The notes under the pieces were generated by a model. It was given only the letters and a program-made list of their open reading frames with translations, did not search any database and had not been told where the DNA came from. From Thermodesulfobacteriota bacterium (GTDB lineage Bacteria > Desulfobacterota > GWC2-55-46), in contig CP129479.1 in the NCBI GenBank assembly GCA_030583865.1, positions 1,066,744 through 1,130,743 of the forward strand: a stretch of DNA of 64,000 nt, given 5' to 3'. The position numbers were made by a program, and so were the translations under genes. Of the stretch, positions 43,525-53,186 are shown piece by piece. How positions within the stretch are numbered: the stretch's first letter is position 1; every line of letters begins with the position of its first letter.

Positions 43525-44151
43525 ATGATAAAGAGGATACTTTTACTCATCCTGGGGCTCGCATTCATCCCGCTAGCCGCCTCGGCAGCTCCGGCCCCGT
43601 CGATAAAGGGGACCTATACGGAGGTTCAGGGCAAGGAATTCAAGTTCGACGGCAAGACGGTAGAGGTGGTCGAGTTCCTGAGCTTCTATTGCGGGAGCTG
43701 CTACAAGTTCGAGGAGTCAGTGCCGGTCGTGAAGGGCAACTTCCCGAAGAAGATAAAATGGACGATAGTGCCCGTATATTGGGGACAGGCGTCTACCAAG
43801 CCGAGCGAGGCGTATTTCCTCGCCGAGGAGGCCGGGAAAGGCGAGGATATGAAGAAGGCGCTCTTCAGGGCCAACTTCATAGAGAAGAGGGACATCGGGA
43901 ACATCGAGGTCCTTGAATCCCTTGCAGCCGAGATGGGGCTCGGGTTCGACTTCAGCAGGAAGCTAAGGACCGGCGCGAAAACGGAGCAGGCGAGGAAAGC
44001 GCTCGACCTGGCGAGGGAGTACGGGATAAACGAAACGCCGTCGCTCGTAATAGCGGGGAACCTCCTTACGAGCCCCCACACCCTGAACCACGACCTGAAC
44101 GCCCTGAAGGACAACGCGATAACCATAATCGGCAGCATACTGAAGAAATAG
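43525..44151 (+). CDS. DsbA-like periplasmic thioredoxin-fold oxidoreductase
   Basis: A 208-residue precursor with a signal peptide (residues 1-22, LGLAFIPLAASA). The active site is FYCGSCYKFEE (CGSC) and the cis-proline loop is ETPSLVIAGNLL, as in DsbA. Likely introduces or rearranges disulfides, possibly in the multihaem cytochrome encoded 13 bp upstream. The insert between active site and the C-terminal strand is helical as in DsbA. SD AAGGAGG. Confidence 0.88.
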   Translation: MIKRILLLILGLAFIPLAASAAPAPSIKGTYTEVQGKEFKFDGKTVEVVEFLSFYCGSCYKFEESVPVVKGNFPKKIKWTIVPVYWGQASTKPSEAYFLAEEAGKGEDMKKALFRANFIEKRDIGNIEVLESLAAEMGLGFDFSRKLRTGAKTEQARKALDLAREYGINETPSLVIAGNLLTSPHTLNHDLNALKDNAITIIGSILKK

Positions 44152-44157
44152 GTAGGC

Positions 44158-44775
44158 ATGGCGGACTGCTGCCAGGACAAGGCATGTGACATAGAGGCCC
44201 TCAAGGAGAAGCAGGGCGCGGTCCTCAAGGCCGTGCTGGCCATAAACGCCGTGATGTTCCTTATCGAGGCCGGGGCCGGCCTCATGGCCGGCTCAACGGC
44301 ACTCCTTGCGGATTCCCTCGACATGCTCGGCGACTCTCTAGTATACGGCTTCAGCCTTTATGTGCTGGGCAGGGGCGACAGGTGGCAGGCGGCGTCGGCG
44401 CTTTTCAAGGGGCTTATCATGGCCGCGTTCGGGTTCTTCGTCCTCGGCGAAGCGGCCTATAGGATATACAACCCCGCGGTGCCGCCCGCGGACGTCATAG
44501 TCGGGATAGGGGCGCTCGCGCTCTTCGCGAACTCAATATGCCTGTGGCTCCTCTGGAGGCACCGTAGCGACGACATTAACATGCACTCCGTCTGGCTCTG
44601 CTCGCGTAACGACATCATAGCCAACGTCTCGCTTTTCATTGCCGCGGCCGGGGTCTGGGCCACAGGCTCGTGGTGGCCTGACATGGCCATAGGCCTTGTC
44701 ATAGCCGCGGTCTTCCTCCGTTCCGCCCTGTTCGTCATAGGGAGGGCGGCGCGCCAGCTTAAGACGGCAGTCTGA
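44158..44775 (+). CDS. Cation efflux (CDF) family protein
   Basis: A 205-residue membrane protein with about six hydrophobic segments and the CDF metal motifs: AGSTALLADSLDMLGDSLVYG on TM2 (Asp residues) and MHSVWLCSRNDIIANVSLF on TM5 (HxxxD). It lacks the cytoplasmic C-terminal dimerisation domain, so it is a short form. The N-terminus starts MADCCQDKACDIEALKEKQ, with three Cys that could bind a metal. Likely exports Zn, Fe or a similar divalent cation. Starts 7 bp after the DsbA-like stop. Confidence 0.86.
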   Translation: MADCCQDKACDIEALKEKQGAVLKAVLAINAVMFLIEAGAGLMAGSTALLADSLDMLGDSLVYGFSLYVLGRGDRWQAASALFKGLIMAAFGFFVLGEAAYRIYNPAVPPADVIVGIGALALFANSICLWLLWRHRSDDINMHSVWLCSRNDIIANVSLFIAAAGVWATGSWWPDMAIGLVIAAVFLRSALFVIGRAARQLKTAV

Positions 44776-44893
44776 CCCCCCCCAGGCGAACTCCCGATTA
44801 TTCCAGCTTAATCCGGCTCTTCCCGCCCTTGACTTATGCTCTGGCTTATGGCCAGAGTTATCTGACGGAACAATACCCGACGACAGGACAATA

Positions 44894-45364
44894 GTGAACG
44901 GAAACCCAAGGTTCTTTGCCGATTCCATGCTCGGCAAGCTCGCAAGGTGGATGAGGACCCTCGGCTACGATGTCGAGTACGACCCCCATATAGATGACGG
45001 CGAGCTGGCCAGGAGGGCGGCTGCCGGAGACAGGGTCGTGCTCACCAGGGACACGATGCTTGTCAAGCGGAAGGCGGTCAGGAATAGGGCCTTTTTTATA
45101 ACCGGCGACCGCATAGACGACCAGCTGAGGGAGGTCGTTTCCGCATATCCTCCGGAAAAGGGGATGCTCCTTACGAGGTGCCTCCGGTGCAATGCCGTGC
45201 TGGAGGATGTCCCCCGGGAGTCTGTAATGGATAAGGTCCCGCCTTATGTCTACGCGACCCAGGAAGAGTTCTCCGTGTGCCCGGCCTGCGGGAGGACCTA
45301 TTGGGGGGGGACCCACAGGGCCGGGATGCTCGAAGAACTTAAGAGAATGCTCGAAAACGGCTGA
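44894..45364 (+). CDS. Mut7-C RNase-domain protein
   Basis: A 156-residue protein with Mut7-C (PIN-related) N-terminal part: PRFFADSMLGKLARWMRTLG, GYDVEYDPHIDDGELARRAA, VVLTRDTMLVKRKAVRN; acidic residues D9, D38-D39 and D57-D58 may form the nuclease site. The C-terminal zinc ribbon has CLRCNAVLEDV and CPACGRTYW. The family is prevalent in archaea and many bacteria; target RNAs unknown. GTG start. The stop is directly followed by a copy of the 145-bp repeat. Confidence 0.86.
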   Translation: MNGNPRFFADSMLGKLARWMRTLGYDVEYDPHIDDGELARRAAAGDRVVLTRDTMLVKRKAVRNRAFFITGDRIDDQLREVVSAYPPEKGMLLTRCLRCNAVLEDVPRESVMDKVPPYVYATQEEFSVCPACGRTYWGGTHRAGMLEELKRMLENG

Positions 45365-45479
45365 AGGCACCTCTGAACGACCTTTTCCCCGGACTCCGGG
45401 TAGTTACGGGAATAAAATTGCTCAAATATTATCATATATGCTCCGTTTTTATTCCCGGCCTTCCGGGAAAAGCGGATGA
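45365..45479. repeat. 145-bp palindromic interspersed element, copy 5 (3' end degraded)
   Basis: Begins AGGCACCTCTGAACGACC immediately after the Mut7-C stop. Core AATAAAATTGCTCAAATATT, then ATATGCTCCGTTTTTATTCC. The right terminal repeat is lost after about 45479, where it changes to GGCCGCTTCGG. More diverged than the others. Confidence 0.7.
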
Positions 45480-45653
45480 GGCCGCTTCGGAGCGCCAGTA
45501 GCCTTGCCTTGTTGATTTATACCTCCAAAGATGATAGCTTCAAATTCCTGGGTTCCCGAGACTTCAAATCAGGCATCGAATCAGTTCAGGCTGCCTGACT
45601 GTTCCAGACTTTCAGGCGGCGAGCTTCGGACTACTCGGAAAGGAGGGGCACCG

Positions 45654-45974
45654 ATGGACGGGCATATAGTCGTCTTCACGACCGCGCAGAACCAGGACGC
45701 GGCCCTGCAGATAGCTGACGCGGTCGTAAGCGAGGGCCTTGCCGCCTGCTGCAACATGCTACCCGGCATAAGGTCAGTCTACATGTGGAAAGGCGAGATG
45801 TATGACGAGGAGGAAGTGCTCTGCATCATGAAGACCAGGAGAGCGCTCTTCGACGCGCTCAAGGCCCGCATTCTGGAGCTCCACGGCTACGAGGTCCCGG
45901 AGGTCATAGCGATAGATATAAAGGGTGGGCACTCGGATTATCTCAAGTGGATAGACCAGGTCACGGCCGGCTGA
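45654..45974 (+). CDS. cutA: Divalent cation tolerance protein CutA
   Basis: A 106-residue trimeric-type CutA1: VVFTTAQNQDAALQIADAVV, EGLAACCNMLPGIRSVYMWK, EVLCIMKTRRALFDALKARI and HGYEVPEVIAIDIKGGHSDY are family hallmarks. Linked to copper tolerance and signalling in bacteria, exact role uncertain. ATG at 45654 with AGGAGGGG; the open frame continues upstream without similarity. It ends in a good terminator. Confidence 0.94.
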   Translation: MDGHIVVFTTAQNQDAALQIADAVVSEGLAACCNMLPGIRSVYMWKGEMYDEEEVLCIMKTRRALFDALKARILELHGYEVPEVIAIDIKGGHSDYLKWIDQVTAG

Positions 45975-46033
45975 TTGCAATCACCCCCCCTCCCAGGGAG
46001 AGGCCCGAATTCCTTCTCCTTTGCCGTATGAAT

Positions 46034-46074
46034 AAAACCCCGGCCCCCTTGAAAGGGCCCGGGGTTTTATTTTG
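46034..46074 (+). terminator. Rho-independent terminator of cutA
   Basis: Stem of AAAACCCCGG paired with CCGGGGTTTT plus an inner GGGCCC / CCCCC part, then TTTTATTTT. Confidence 0.8.
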
Positions 46075-46100
46075 ACAAAGCCCCTCTCTTTATTTACAAT
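46072..46100 (+). promoter_or_regulatory. Sigma-70 promoter of lepA
   Basis: TTGACA, 17-base spacer, TACAAT; starts at the T-run of the preceding terminator. Confidence 0.65.
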
Positions 46101-46147
46101 ATCTTGTTATCGCATTTAACCGGACCGGAAGGGAAAAGGCCGTAATT

Positions 46148-47950
46148 TTGACTACAAAAACAGGCAACATCCGCAACTTCTCCATTATAGCTCACATAGA
46201 CCACGGCAAGTCCACGCTCTCGGACAGGCTGCTCGAGTACACGGGGAGCATATCCAAAAGGGAGATGATGGACCAGTTCCTCGACAAGATGGAGCTCGAG
46301 CGCGAGCGGGGCATCACCATCAAGGCCCAGACCGCAAGGCTCTCGTACAAGGCCGACGACGGCGAAACCTATACCCTGAACCTCATAGACACCCCCGGCC
46401 ACGTGGACTTCAGCTACGAGGTCTCCCGCTCGCTTTCCGCGTGCGAGGGGGCCATACTGGTGGTCGACGCCTCCCAGGGCGTCGAGGCGCAGACGCTAGC
46501 GCACCTCTACACCGCCGTGGACGTAGGCCTCGAGATATTCCCGGTGCTCAATAAGATAGACCTCCCGTCCGCGGACCCCGAAAGGATCAAGGCGGAGATA
46601 GAAGAGGTATGCGGCATCGACGCGAGCGAGTCCGTCCTCACGAGCGCAAAGGAGGGCATAGGCATAAAGGACGTGCTCGAGGCCATCGTGAAGCGCGTGC
46701 CTCCCCCGGGCGGCAATGCCGAGAGCCCCTTGAAGGCCCTCGTGTTCGACAGCTGGTATGACATATACCAGGGCGTCATAGTGCAGATACGGGTCTACGA
46801 GGGTACGATAAAAAAAGGCACCAGGCTGCGCTTCATGGCCAACGGCAAGGAGTTCGACGTCGACAACGTCGGCGTCTTCGCGCCGAAGCCGAAGGCCGTT
46901 GAGGAGCTCGGCCCAGGCGAGGTCGGCTTCGTCATAGCCGGCATAAAAGAGGTCAGGGACACGAGCGTCGGCGACACCATAACGGACGCCGCAAGCCCGA
47001 CGAGCGAGCCGCTCCCCGGCTACAAGCCCGCCAAGTCGATGGTCTTCAGCGGCCTCTACCCGGTCGACTCGGTCCAGTACGAAGACCTGAAGGAGGCGGT
47101 CATGAAGCTCCGCCTGAACGACTCGTCCTTCACCTTCGAGCCGGAGACATCTCTCGCCCTGGGCTTCGGCTTCAGGTGCGGCTTCCTGGGCCTCTTCCAC
47201 ATGGAGATAATAAGGGAGAGGCTGGAGAGGGAATACGGCCTCGAGCTTATAACGACCGCGCCGACTGTCGTATACAGGGTCACGAAGACCGACGGGTCGG
47301 AGATGCTCGTGGAAAACCCCTCGAACCTGCCGTCCCCGCAGTTCATCGAGAAGATAGAGGAGCCGTACATACTCGCTACCGTCCACCTCCCGTCCGAGTT
47401 CCTGGGCGCGATACTCGGCCTCTGCGAAAATAAAAGGGGCATACAGCGCGAGATAAAGTACCTAAGCACCTCCCGTGTGGTCGTGGTCTATGAGATACCC
47501 CTTAACGAGATAGTCCTCGATTTCTATGATAAATTGAAGACCCTCACCAAGGGCTACGCCTCGATGGATTACGAGTACCTTGATTTCAGGGCCTCGGAGC
47601 TCGTGAAGCTCGACATACTCATAAACGGCGAGACCGTCGATGCGCTCTCCCTCATAGTGCCGAAGGAGCGGGCTTACGCCAGGGGGAGGGAGCTCACCGA
47701 GAAGATGCGCGAGATAATCCCCAGGCAGATGTTCGAGATAGCAATACAGGCCGCCATAGGGAACAAGGTCATCGCCAGGGAGACAATAAAGGCGATGAGG
47801 AAGAACGTGACCGCCAAGTGCTACGGCGGCGACATAACCAGGAAAAGGAAGCTCATCGAGAAGCAGAAGGAAGGCAAGAAGCGCATGAAGCAGGTGGGCA
47901 GGGTGGAGCTCCCGCAGGAGGCGTTCCTTGCCGTCCTCAAGGTGAGCTGA
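46148..47950 (+). CDS. lepA: Elongation factor 4 (LepA)
   Basis: A 600-residue translational GTPase that acts on stalled or mis-translocated ribosomes. G1 [15 protein letters not shown], switch region [15 protein letters not shown]3 [11 protein letters not shown] and G4 [11 protein letters not shown] are present. It has EF-G-like domains II, III and V, and the LepA-specific C-terminal domain ([20 protein letters not shown]). TTG start at 46148. Stop overlaps lepB (TGATG), the common lepA-lepB operon. Confidence 0.97.
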   Translation: MTTKTGNIRNFSIIAHIDHGKSTLSDRLLEYTGSISKREMMDQFLDKMELERERGITIKAQTARLSYKADDGETYTLNLIDTPGHVDFSYEVSRSLSACEGAILVVDASQGVEAQTLAHLYTAVDVGLEIFPVLNKIDLPSADPERIKAEIEEVCGIDASESVLTSAKEGIGIKDVLEAIVKRVPPPGGNAESPLKALVFDSWYDIYQGVIVQIRVYEGTIKKGTRLRFMANGKEFDVDNVGVFAPKPKAVEELGPGEVGFVIAGIKEVRDTSVGDTITDAASPTSEPLPGYKPAKSMVFSGLYPVDSVQYEDLKEAVMKLRLNDSSFTFEPETSLALGFGFRCGFLGLFHMEIIRERLEREYGLELITTAPTVVYRVTKTDGSEMLVENPSNLPSPQFIEKIEEPYILATVHLPSEFLGAILGLCENKRGIQREIKYLSTSRVVVVYEIPLNEIVLDFYDKLKTLTKGYASMDYEYLDFRASELVKLDILINGETVDALSLIVPKERAYARGRELTEKMREIIPRQMFEIAIQAAIGNKVIARETIKAMRKNVTAKCYGGDITRKRKLIEKQKEGKKRMKQVGRVELPQEAFLAVLKVS

Positions 47951-48648
47951 TGGGGATAGAGATGGCGGAAAAGGAAAAGGAAGATAAGGCCCGGGACGAG
48001 AAACGGAAAAAAGGGCACGCGCGGGAGATAGTCGAGGCGATCGCAATCGCCCTCGTCCTGGCCCTTATCATCAGGACCTTCATCATACAGGCCTTCAAGA
48101 TACCGTCGGGCTCGATGGAGGACACGCTCCTCGTGGGCGACCACATAATCGTAAGCAAGCTCTCATACGGCATACAGGTGCCCAAGCCCGCCATGATAAA
48201 GGTGCTCGGCACGACCCTCCCATTCTTCGAGACCACCCTCTACCGCACCTGGGGGGAGATAGAGCGGGGCGACGTCGTGGTCTTCCGCTTCCCCGGCGAC
48301 AGGTCGAAGGACTACATAAAGAGGGTGGTCGGGCTTCCTGGCGACCGGGTGGAGATAATATCGAGGAAGATCTACATAAACGGGGAGGAATGGGACGACC
48401 CCTACGGCATAAGCAAGGGCGGGGTATATGGCGAGGAGGTCGAAAGGAGCGTATCCTTCGGCCCGTATTCGGTACCCGATGGCGCCGTCTTCGCGATCGG
48501 CGACAACCGCGACAGGAGCTACGACTCGCGGTTCTGGGGGCCGGTGCCCATAAATGACATAAAAGGGAAGGCCCTTCTCATCTACTGGTCTTGGAACAGC
48601 GATGACGGATGGATAAGGTTCGGGAGGCTAGGCCAGGCAATAAAATAA
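47950..48648 (+). CDS. lepB: Signal peptidase I
   Basis: Cleaves Sec and Tat leader peptides. The 232-residue protein has one N-terminal TM helix (EAIAIALVLALIIRTFIIQAF). Catalytic Ser is in KIPSGSMEDTLLVGD and catalytic Lys in YIKRVVGLPGDRVEI; conserved boxes GDVVVFRFPGDRSKDY and FAIGDNRDRSYDSRFWG follow. The ATG at 47950 overlaps lepA; an ATG four codons in (MAEKEK) may be the used one. Confidence 0.96.
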   Translation: MGIEMAEKEKEDKARDEKRKKGHAREIVEAIAIALVLALIIRTFIIQAFKIPSGSMEDTLLVGDHIIVSKLSYGIQVPKPAMIKVLGTTLPFFETTLYRTWGEIERGDVVVFRFPGDRSKDYIKRVVGLPGDRVEIISRKIYINGEEWDDPYGISKGGVYGEEVERSVSFGPYSVPDGAVFAIGDNRDRSYDSRFWGPVPINDIKGKALLIYWSWNSDDGWIRFGRLGQAIK

Positions 48649-48701
48649 AGTTGCCATAAGCATACATCGCCCGAATTTACTTGTCAGAACAGGTTTCAAT
48701 C

Positions 48702-48734
48702 GGCCCCCCTCTCACCCGGCGGGGCCCTCTTTTT
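48702..48734 (+). terminator. Probable terminator after lepB
   Basis: GGCCCC / GGGGCC stem around a 13-base loop, followed by CTCTTTTTT. Short stem but good T-run. Confidence 0.5.
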
Positions 48735-48776
48735 TCCAGCCGGGCCGGGCCCTGGCCAGCAGACTCATTTTAGATA

Positions 48777-48805
48777 TTGCAGGTTCCGGGTTTTGGTGTT
48801 ATAAG
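48777..48805 (+). promoter_or_regulatory. Sigma-70-like promoter of xerC-hslVU
   Basis: TTGCAG, 17-base spacer, TATAAG, 65 bases before the GTG start. Confidence 0.45.
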
Positions 48806-48869
48806 CAGAATTTAACGTGATTTTCAACGGATGCGGCATTCGGGCGGGCCTGGTCAAAGAGGGGTTGAA

Positions 48870-49775
48870 GTGAACGGGCTTAAGCGGCTCATAGAGGACT
48901 TCGGGAGCTACCTGGCCGTTGAGAGGAACTCATCGCCGAATACCCGGCTGGGGTATCTGAGGGACCTCGAGCAGTTCCGTTCCTTTTTGGCCGAAGACGG
49001 GAAGTTCGGTGAAGACCCCGACGTATCCCTGATAGACGAGGCTGCCGTCGTCTCTTTCGTCTACTCGCTCTACGTACGCCGGAAGAAGGTCTCCATAGCC
49101 AGGAAGCTCTCTTCCATAAGGTCGTTTTTCAGGTATCTTATAAGAAAGGGGCTCGCGGCCAGGAACCCTGCCGGGAACGTGCCGACCCCGAAGACGGAAA
49201 AGTACCTCCCCACTGTACTTACTGTCGATGAGGCCTCGGCCCTTGTTGAATCGCCAGTAACGGAAGACGGCGGAAAGACGGCGCGGCGCGACCTTGCGGT
49301 CCTTGAGCTCCTTTATTCCTCGGGCATACGCCTGAGCGAGCTTACCGGCCTTGACCTTGACGATATCGACCTTGATGCCGGGACCATGCGGGTGCTCGGT
49401 AAGGGCGGCAAGGAGCGGATAGCCTATATAGGCTCAAAGGCAAGGGACGCTCTCATGGCTTACCTGGATGAGAGGGGCATGGGGAAAGGCCCGCTCTTTA
49501 CGGGCAAGGGCAGGAGCGGGCGGATTTCCCAGAGGACCGTAGAGAGGCTTTTGAAGCTCTACGTCCTTCGTAGCGGCATAATGAAGGACCCCACCCCGCA
49601 CTCGCTCAGGCACTCGTTCGCTACGCACCTTCTGGACGCCGGGGCCGACCTCCGGTCGATACAGGAGATGCTGGGGCACTCGAAGCTCTCTACGACTCAA
49701 AGATACACCAAAGTCGGCATGGCCGCCCTCATGGAGGCATACGACAAGGCCCACCCAAGGGCCAGGAAGACATAA
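48870..49775 (+). CDS. xerC: Tyrosine recombinase XerC
   Basis: Resolves chromosome dimers at dif with XerD. The 301-residue protein has the SAM-like N-terminal core-binding domain (LIEDFGSYLAVERNSSPNTR) and the catalytic domain with Arg in SSGIRLSELTGL, Lys in GKGGKERIAYIG, HSLRHSFATHLLDAGADL (HxxR), GHSKLSTTQRYTKVG (His and nucleophile Tyr). GTG start at 48870 preceded by AGAGGGG; the frame extends upstream without similarity. The xerC-hslV-hslU arrangement supports the xerC assignment over xerD. Confidence 0.93.
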   Translation: MNGLKRLIEDFGSYLAVERNSSPNTRLGYLRDLEQFRSFLAEDGKFGEDPDVSLIDEAAVVSFVYSLYVRRKKVSIARKLSSIRSFFRYLIRKGLAARNPAGNVPTPKTEKYLPTVLTVDEASALVESPVTEDGGKTARRDLAVLELLYSSGIRLSELTGLDLDDIDLDAGTMRVLGKGGKERIAYIGSKARDALMAYLDERGMGKGPLFTGKGRSGRISQRTVERLLKLYVLRSGIMKDPTPHSLRHSFATHLLDAGADLRSIQEMLGHSKLSTTQRYTKVGMAALMEAYDKAHPRARKT

Positions 49776-49787
49776 GCGGAGGTCCAT

Positions 49788-50330
49788 TTGTCAGGCATCG
49801 AGTTTCACGGGACTACGATCATAGCCGTCCGGAGGGACGGCAGGGTGGCCATAGCCGGGGACGGGCAGGTCACGCTCGGCGCGACGGTCATGAAGAAGGG
49901 GGCAGTCAAGGTGCGCCGCCTCCTTGAAGGGAAAGTGCTCGCCGGGTTCGCGGGCTCTACAGCCGACGCCATGACGCTATTCGACAAGTTCGAGGCCAAG
50001 CTCGAGGCCGCAAGGGGTAACATCACCAGGGCCGTAATAGAGCTCGCGAAGGACTGGCGGACCGACAGGATACTCCGGAGGCTCGAGGCCCTTCTGGTGG
50101 TGGCGGACAGGGAGCATACATTCGTCATCTCCGGTAACGGCGACGTCATCGAGCCCGAGGAGGGGATAGCGGCCATAGGCTCTGGCGGCGCGTTCGCCCT
50201 GGCCGCGGCAAAGATGCTCGCGAGGCACACGGCCCTGGACGCCAGGACCATAGCGGAGGAGGCCCTTAAGACAGCCGCCGAGATATGCATCTATACGAAT
50301 AATAATATAACAGTCGAGGAGTTGTCTTAA
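49788..50330 (+). CDS. hslV: ATP-dependent protease subunit HslV
   Basis: Proteasome-like peptidase of 180 residues; the N-terminal Thr nucleophile is in [15 protein letters not shown] after processing, and [20 protein letters not shown] and [17 protein letters not shown] are family hallmarks. TTG start with GGAGGTCC upstream, 12 bp after xerC. Its partner hslU is 197 bp downstream, separated by a repeat copy, which is unusual since the two normally abut. Confidence 0.95.
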   Translation: MSGIEFHGTTIIAVRRDGRVAIAGDGQVTLGATVMKKGAVKVRRLLEGKVLAGFAGSTADAMTLFDKFEAKLEAARGNITRAVIELAKDWRTDRILRRLEALLVVADREHTFVISGNGDVIEPEEGIAAIGSGGAFALAAAKMLARHTALDARTIAEEALKTAAEICIYTNNNITVEELS

Positions 50331-50368
50331 AAAGCCTCAAAAACAAATAGTTACCGGAAAATATTAAG

Positions 50369-50509
50369 GGTGCCTCTAAAAAACAGGAATTTTTTCTGAG
50401 GTCAAGGAAGGGCGGAAATAAAAAGCGCAGCATATATGGGAATATGTGAGCATTTTTATTTCCGCCCTGACACAGAGATCAGGAAAAATAATTATTTTTA
50501 GAGGCAGCC
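50369..50509. repeat. 145-bp palindromic interspersed element, copy 6, between hslV and hslU (reverse orientation)
   Basis: Begins GGTGCCTCTAAAAAACAGGA and ends ATTTTTAGAGGCAGCC, reverse orientation. Nearly identical to copy 4 over 140 bases, so the two diverged recently. It lies 18 bp before the hslU start and splits the hslVU gene pair. Confidence 0.9.
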
Positions 50510-50527
50510 TGAAGAAGGTTTGTTACC

Positions 50528-51889
50528 ATGAAAAGCTTTACCCCAAGGGAAATAGTATCGGAGTTGGATAAGTTCATCATAGGCCAGAAGCTCGCCAAGC
50601 GGGCCGTGGCCATAGCTCTCAGGAACCGCTGGCGCCGCCAGCAGGTGAGGGCCGACCTCCGGGACGAGATATACCCCAAGAACATAATAATGATAGGCCC
50701 CACGGGCGTCGGCAAGACCGAGATATCGAGGAGGCTCGCGAAGCTCGCACAGGCCCCGTTCATAAAGGTGGAGGCGAGCAAGTTCACCGAGGTCGGCTAC
50801 GTGGGCCGGGACGTCGAGAGCATAATAAGGGACCTTGCCGAGCTTGCGGTCAAGATGGTGAAGGACGAGGAGAGGGTCAGGGTAAGGGTGAAGGCCAAGG
50901 ACCTGGCCGAGGAGAGGATCCTCGACCTCCTCCTTCCGCCCGCGACGGTCTCTCCGCTCCAGGTCGCCGACCACGAGAAGATAGCCAAGGAGCGGGAGGC
51001 GCAGAAGTCCACGCGCGAGAAGCTCCGTTTGCTGCTACGCGAAGGCAAGCTCGACGACAAGGAGATAGAGGTAGAGACCAGCGAGCAGCAGAAGATGCCC
51101 TCAATAGAGATACTTTCGTCCCAGGGCGGGTTGGAGGATATGGACATGAACCTCAAGGACATGTTCTCGAACATCTTCCCGAAGAAGACACGGAGGCGGA
51201 AGGTCAAGGTCCCCGACGCCAGGGAGCTACTCATAAACGAGGAGAGCCAGCGCCTCATCGACATGGAGAAGGTCACGAAGGAGGCGGTCGAGAGGGTCGA
51301 GCAGTCGGGCATCGTCTTCATAGACGAGATAGACAAGATAGCGGGCCGCCAGTCCGGGCAGACCCCGGACGTATCCAGGGAAGGCGTGCAGAGGGACCTC
51401 CTCCCCATAGTAGAGGGCTCGACCGTCAACACCAAGCACGGCATGGTAAAGACCGACCACATACTCTTCATCGCCTCGGGCGCGTTCCACATAGCCAAGC
51501 CCTCTGACCTCATACCCGAGTTCCAGGGCCGCTTCCCCATAAGGGTCGAGCTCGGCCCGCTCGGCGAGGAGGACTTCATAAGGATACTCACCGAGCCGGA
51601 GAACGCGCTCCTCAAGCAGTACAAGGCGCTCCTCGAGACAGAGGGCATAGAGGTGGAATACACCGACGACGGCGTGAGGGAGATAGCCTCCATCGCGACG
51701 ATAGTGAACGACAGGATGGAGAACATAGGCGCGCGGAGGCTCCACACCGTGATGGAGAGGGTCTTCGACGAGATATCCTTCAACGCGCCGGACATGGCCG
51801 AGAAGAAGGTGGTCATAGACCGGGAGTACGTGAGCAGCAGGCTCTCGGACATTGTGAAGGACGAAGACCTGTCGAGGTACATCCTGTAA
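50528..51889 (+). CDS. hslU: ATP-dependent protease ATPase subunit HslU
   Basis: Unfoldase of the HslVU complex, 453 residues. Walker [21 protein letters not shown], Walker [12 protein letters not shown], the intermediate domain (about 110-240) and sensor regions [15 protein letters not shown] with arginines, ending in the conserved [18 protein letters not shown] tail that docks in HslV. ATG 18 bp after the repeat copy; the ribosome site GAAGAAGG is moderate. Whether it is transcribed with hslV through the repeat or from a new promoter is not visible. Confidence 0.97.
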   Translation: MKSFTPREIVSELDKFIIGQKLAKRAVAIALRNRWRRQQVRADLRDEIYPKNIIMIGPTGVGKTEISRRLAKLAQAPFIKVEASKFTEVGYVGRDVESIIRDLAELAVKMVKDEERVRVRVKAKDLAEERILDLLLPPATVSPLQVADHEKIAKEREAQKSTREKLRLLLREGKLDDKEIEVETSEQQKMPSIEILSSQGGLEDMDMNLKDMFSNIFPKKTRRRKVKVPDARELLINEESQRLIDMEKVTKEAVERVEQSGIVFIDEIDKIAGRQSGQTPDVSREGVQRDLLPIVEGSTVNTKHGMVKTDHILFIASGAFHIAKPSDLIPEFQGRFPIRVELGPLGEEDFIRILTEPENALLKQYKALLETEGIEVEYTDDGVREIASIATIVNDRMENIGARRLHTVMERVFDEISFNAPDMAEKKVVIDREYVSSRLSDIVKDEDLSRYIL

Positions 51890-51951
51890 GGGATAGCCGT
51901 GGCGTCCGGGGGAGCCAGCGGCTCAGCCCCGGAATCCACGGATATTTTTTA

Positions 51952-52087
51952 TCTAAAAATTGACCTTTTCCCCGGACTCTTTGTCAGGCCGGGAATAAAA
52001 ATGCTCACATATAGTCATATATGCTCCGCTTTTTATTCCCGCCCTTCTGGAAAAGCGGGGAAGATCTCCAATTTTTAGGGAGTTGCC
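51952..52087. repeat. 145-bp palindromic interspersed element, copy 7
   Basis: Begins TCTAAAAATTGACC and ends TTTTTAGGGAGTTGCC; the outermost left bases are missing. Core GGGAATAAAAATGCTCACAT, then ATATGCTCCGCTTTTTATTC. Lies between hslU and argB. Confidence 0.85.
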
Positions 52088-52141
52088 TTTATTGGCGTGT
52101 TTTTACCCCGCTATCGGGGCAAGAGAATATGGAGCAAGCCC

Positions 52142-52999
52142 GTGCAGAAGAACATTGAAAAGATACGCACACTTTTCGAATCGCTTCCGTACATAAGGAA
52201 GTTCTTCAACAAGACCGTGGTCATAAAGTACGGCGGCCACGCAATGATAGACGACGCCCTCAAGAAGAGCTTCGCCAGGGACATCGTCCTCATGAAGTAC
52301 GTCGGCATAAACCCGGTCATAGTGCACGGGGGCGGGCCGCAGATAGGCGGGCTCCTTGCGAGGCTCGGCAAGGAGTCGAGGTTCGTAAAGGGCATACGCG
52401 TGACCGACAACGAGACAATGGACGTCGTGGAGATGGTCCTCGTCGGGAAGATAAATAAGGAGATAGTCGGGCTCATAAACCACTTCGGCGGCAAGGCCGT
52501 GGGCCTCGGCGGCAAGGACGGCGGGCTCATAAAGGCCAAGAGGCTCAATATAAAAGGCGAGGAGATGGGCTACGTCGGCGACGTAGAGGCCATAGACCCG
52601 GGTGTGCTCGCGGTCCTTGAAGAGAGCGACTTTATTCCGGTAATCGCCCCGGTAGGCGGAGACGAGGAAGGGACGAGCTTCAACATAAACGCCGACACGG
52701 TAGCCGGGAAGATCGCATCGGCCCTGAACGCCGAGAAGCTCATCCTCCTTACGGATGTTGCCGGCGTGCTCGACAAGGACAAGAAGCTCATATCCTCACT
52801 TACCCTTTCAGAGGCGCGGGCGCTAATTACGAAGAAGATAGCCGTGGGCGGCATGATACCCAAGCTCCAGTGCTGCATGGAGGCGGTGGTATCCGGCGTA
52901 AAGAGGGCCCATATAATCGACGGCAGGGTCGAGCACGCGGTGCTGTTGGAGGTATTCACTGACGCAGGGGTGGGCACGGCGATAGGGCTCAAGAAGTAA
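52142..52999 (+). CDS. argB: Acetylglutamate kinase
   Basis: Phosphorylates N-acetylglutamate in arginine biosynthesis. The 285-residue protein has [61 protein letters not shown] and [20 protein letters not shown], all amino-acid-kinase hallmarks of ArgB. I start at the GTG at 52142 (GGAG 8 bases upstream). The first gene of the arginine operon argB-argD-argF-argG. An N-terminal extension ([12 protein letters not shown] preceded by a helix) suggests the arginine-inhibited hexameric class. Confidence 0.95.
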   Translation: MQKNIEKIRTLFESLPYIRKFFNKTVVIKYGGHAMIDDALKKSFARDIVLMKYVGINPVIVHGGGPQIGGLLARLGKESRFVKGIRVTDNETMDVVEMVLVGKINKEIVGLINHFGGKAVGLGGKDGGLIKAKRLNIKGEEMGYVGDVEAIDPGVLAVLEESDFIPVIAPVGGDEEGTSFNINADTVAGKIASALNAEKLILLTDVAGVLDKDKKLISSLTLSEARALITKKIAVGGMIPKLQCCMEAVVSGVKRAHIIDGRVEHAVLLEVFTDAGVGTAIGLKK

Positions 53000-53029
53000 G
53001 GCGGCAACGGCTAAGGAAATAAGAGGTTT

Positions 53030-53160
53030 AGCCCCCCTCTTTTTTAAAGAGGGGGAGGGGGAGGGGGAGATTATCGTTGCGATCATTACGAGACGCTTTA
53101 GCGCCGTGGCAATCTCAGTCCTTCGCAACTTTCATATAATCCCCCTTTAGAAAAAGGGGA
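53030..53160. repeat. Inverted-repeat-rich spacer between argB and argD
   Basis: CCCCCCTCTTTTTTAAAGAG, then a run of GGGGGA repeats, a GCGATCATTACGAGACGCTT tract around TAGCGCCGTGGCAATCTC, then ATCCCCCTTTAGAAAAAGGG. Outer blocks are complementary, so the whole 130 bases can fold as one hairpin. It looks like a different miniature repeat family. Confidence 0.55.
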
Positions 53161-53186
53161 AATCTGGAAAACCGGAGGACACTGAG

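Noticed and set aside
52097-52141. Upstream start for argB giving [12 protein letters not shown]
   Set aside because: No similarity in these residues; the GTG at 52142 has a better ribosome site and fits the family.
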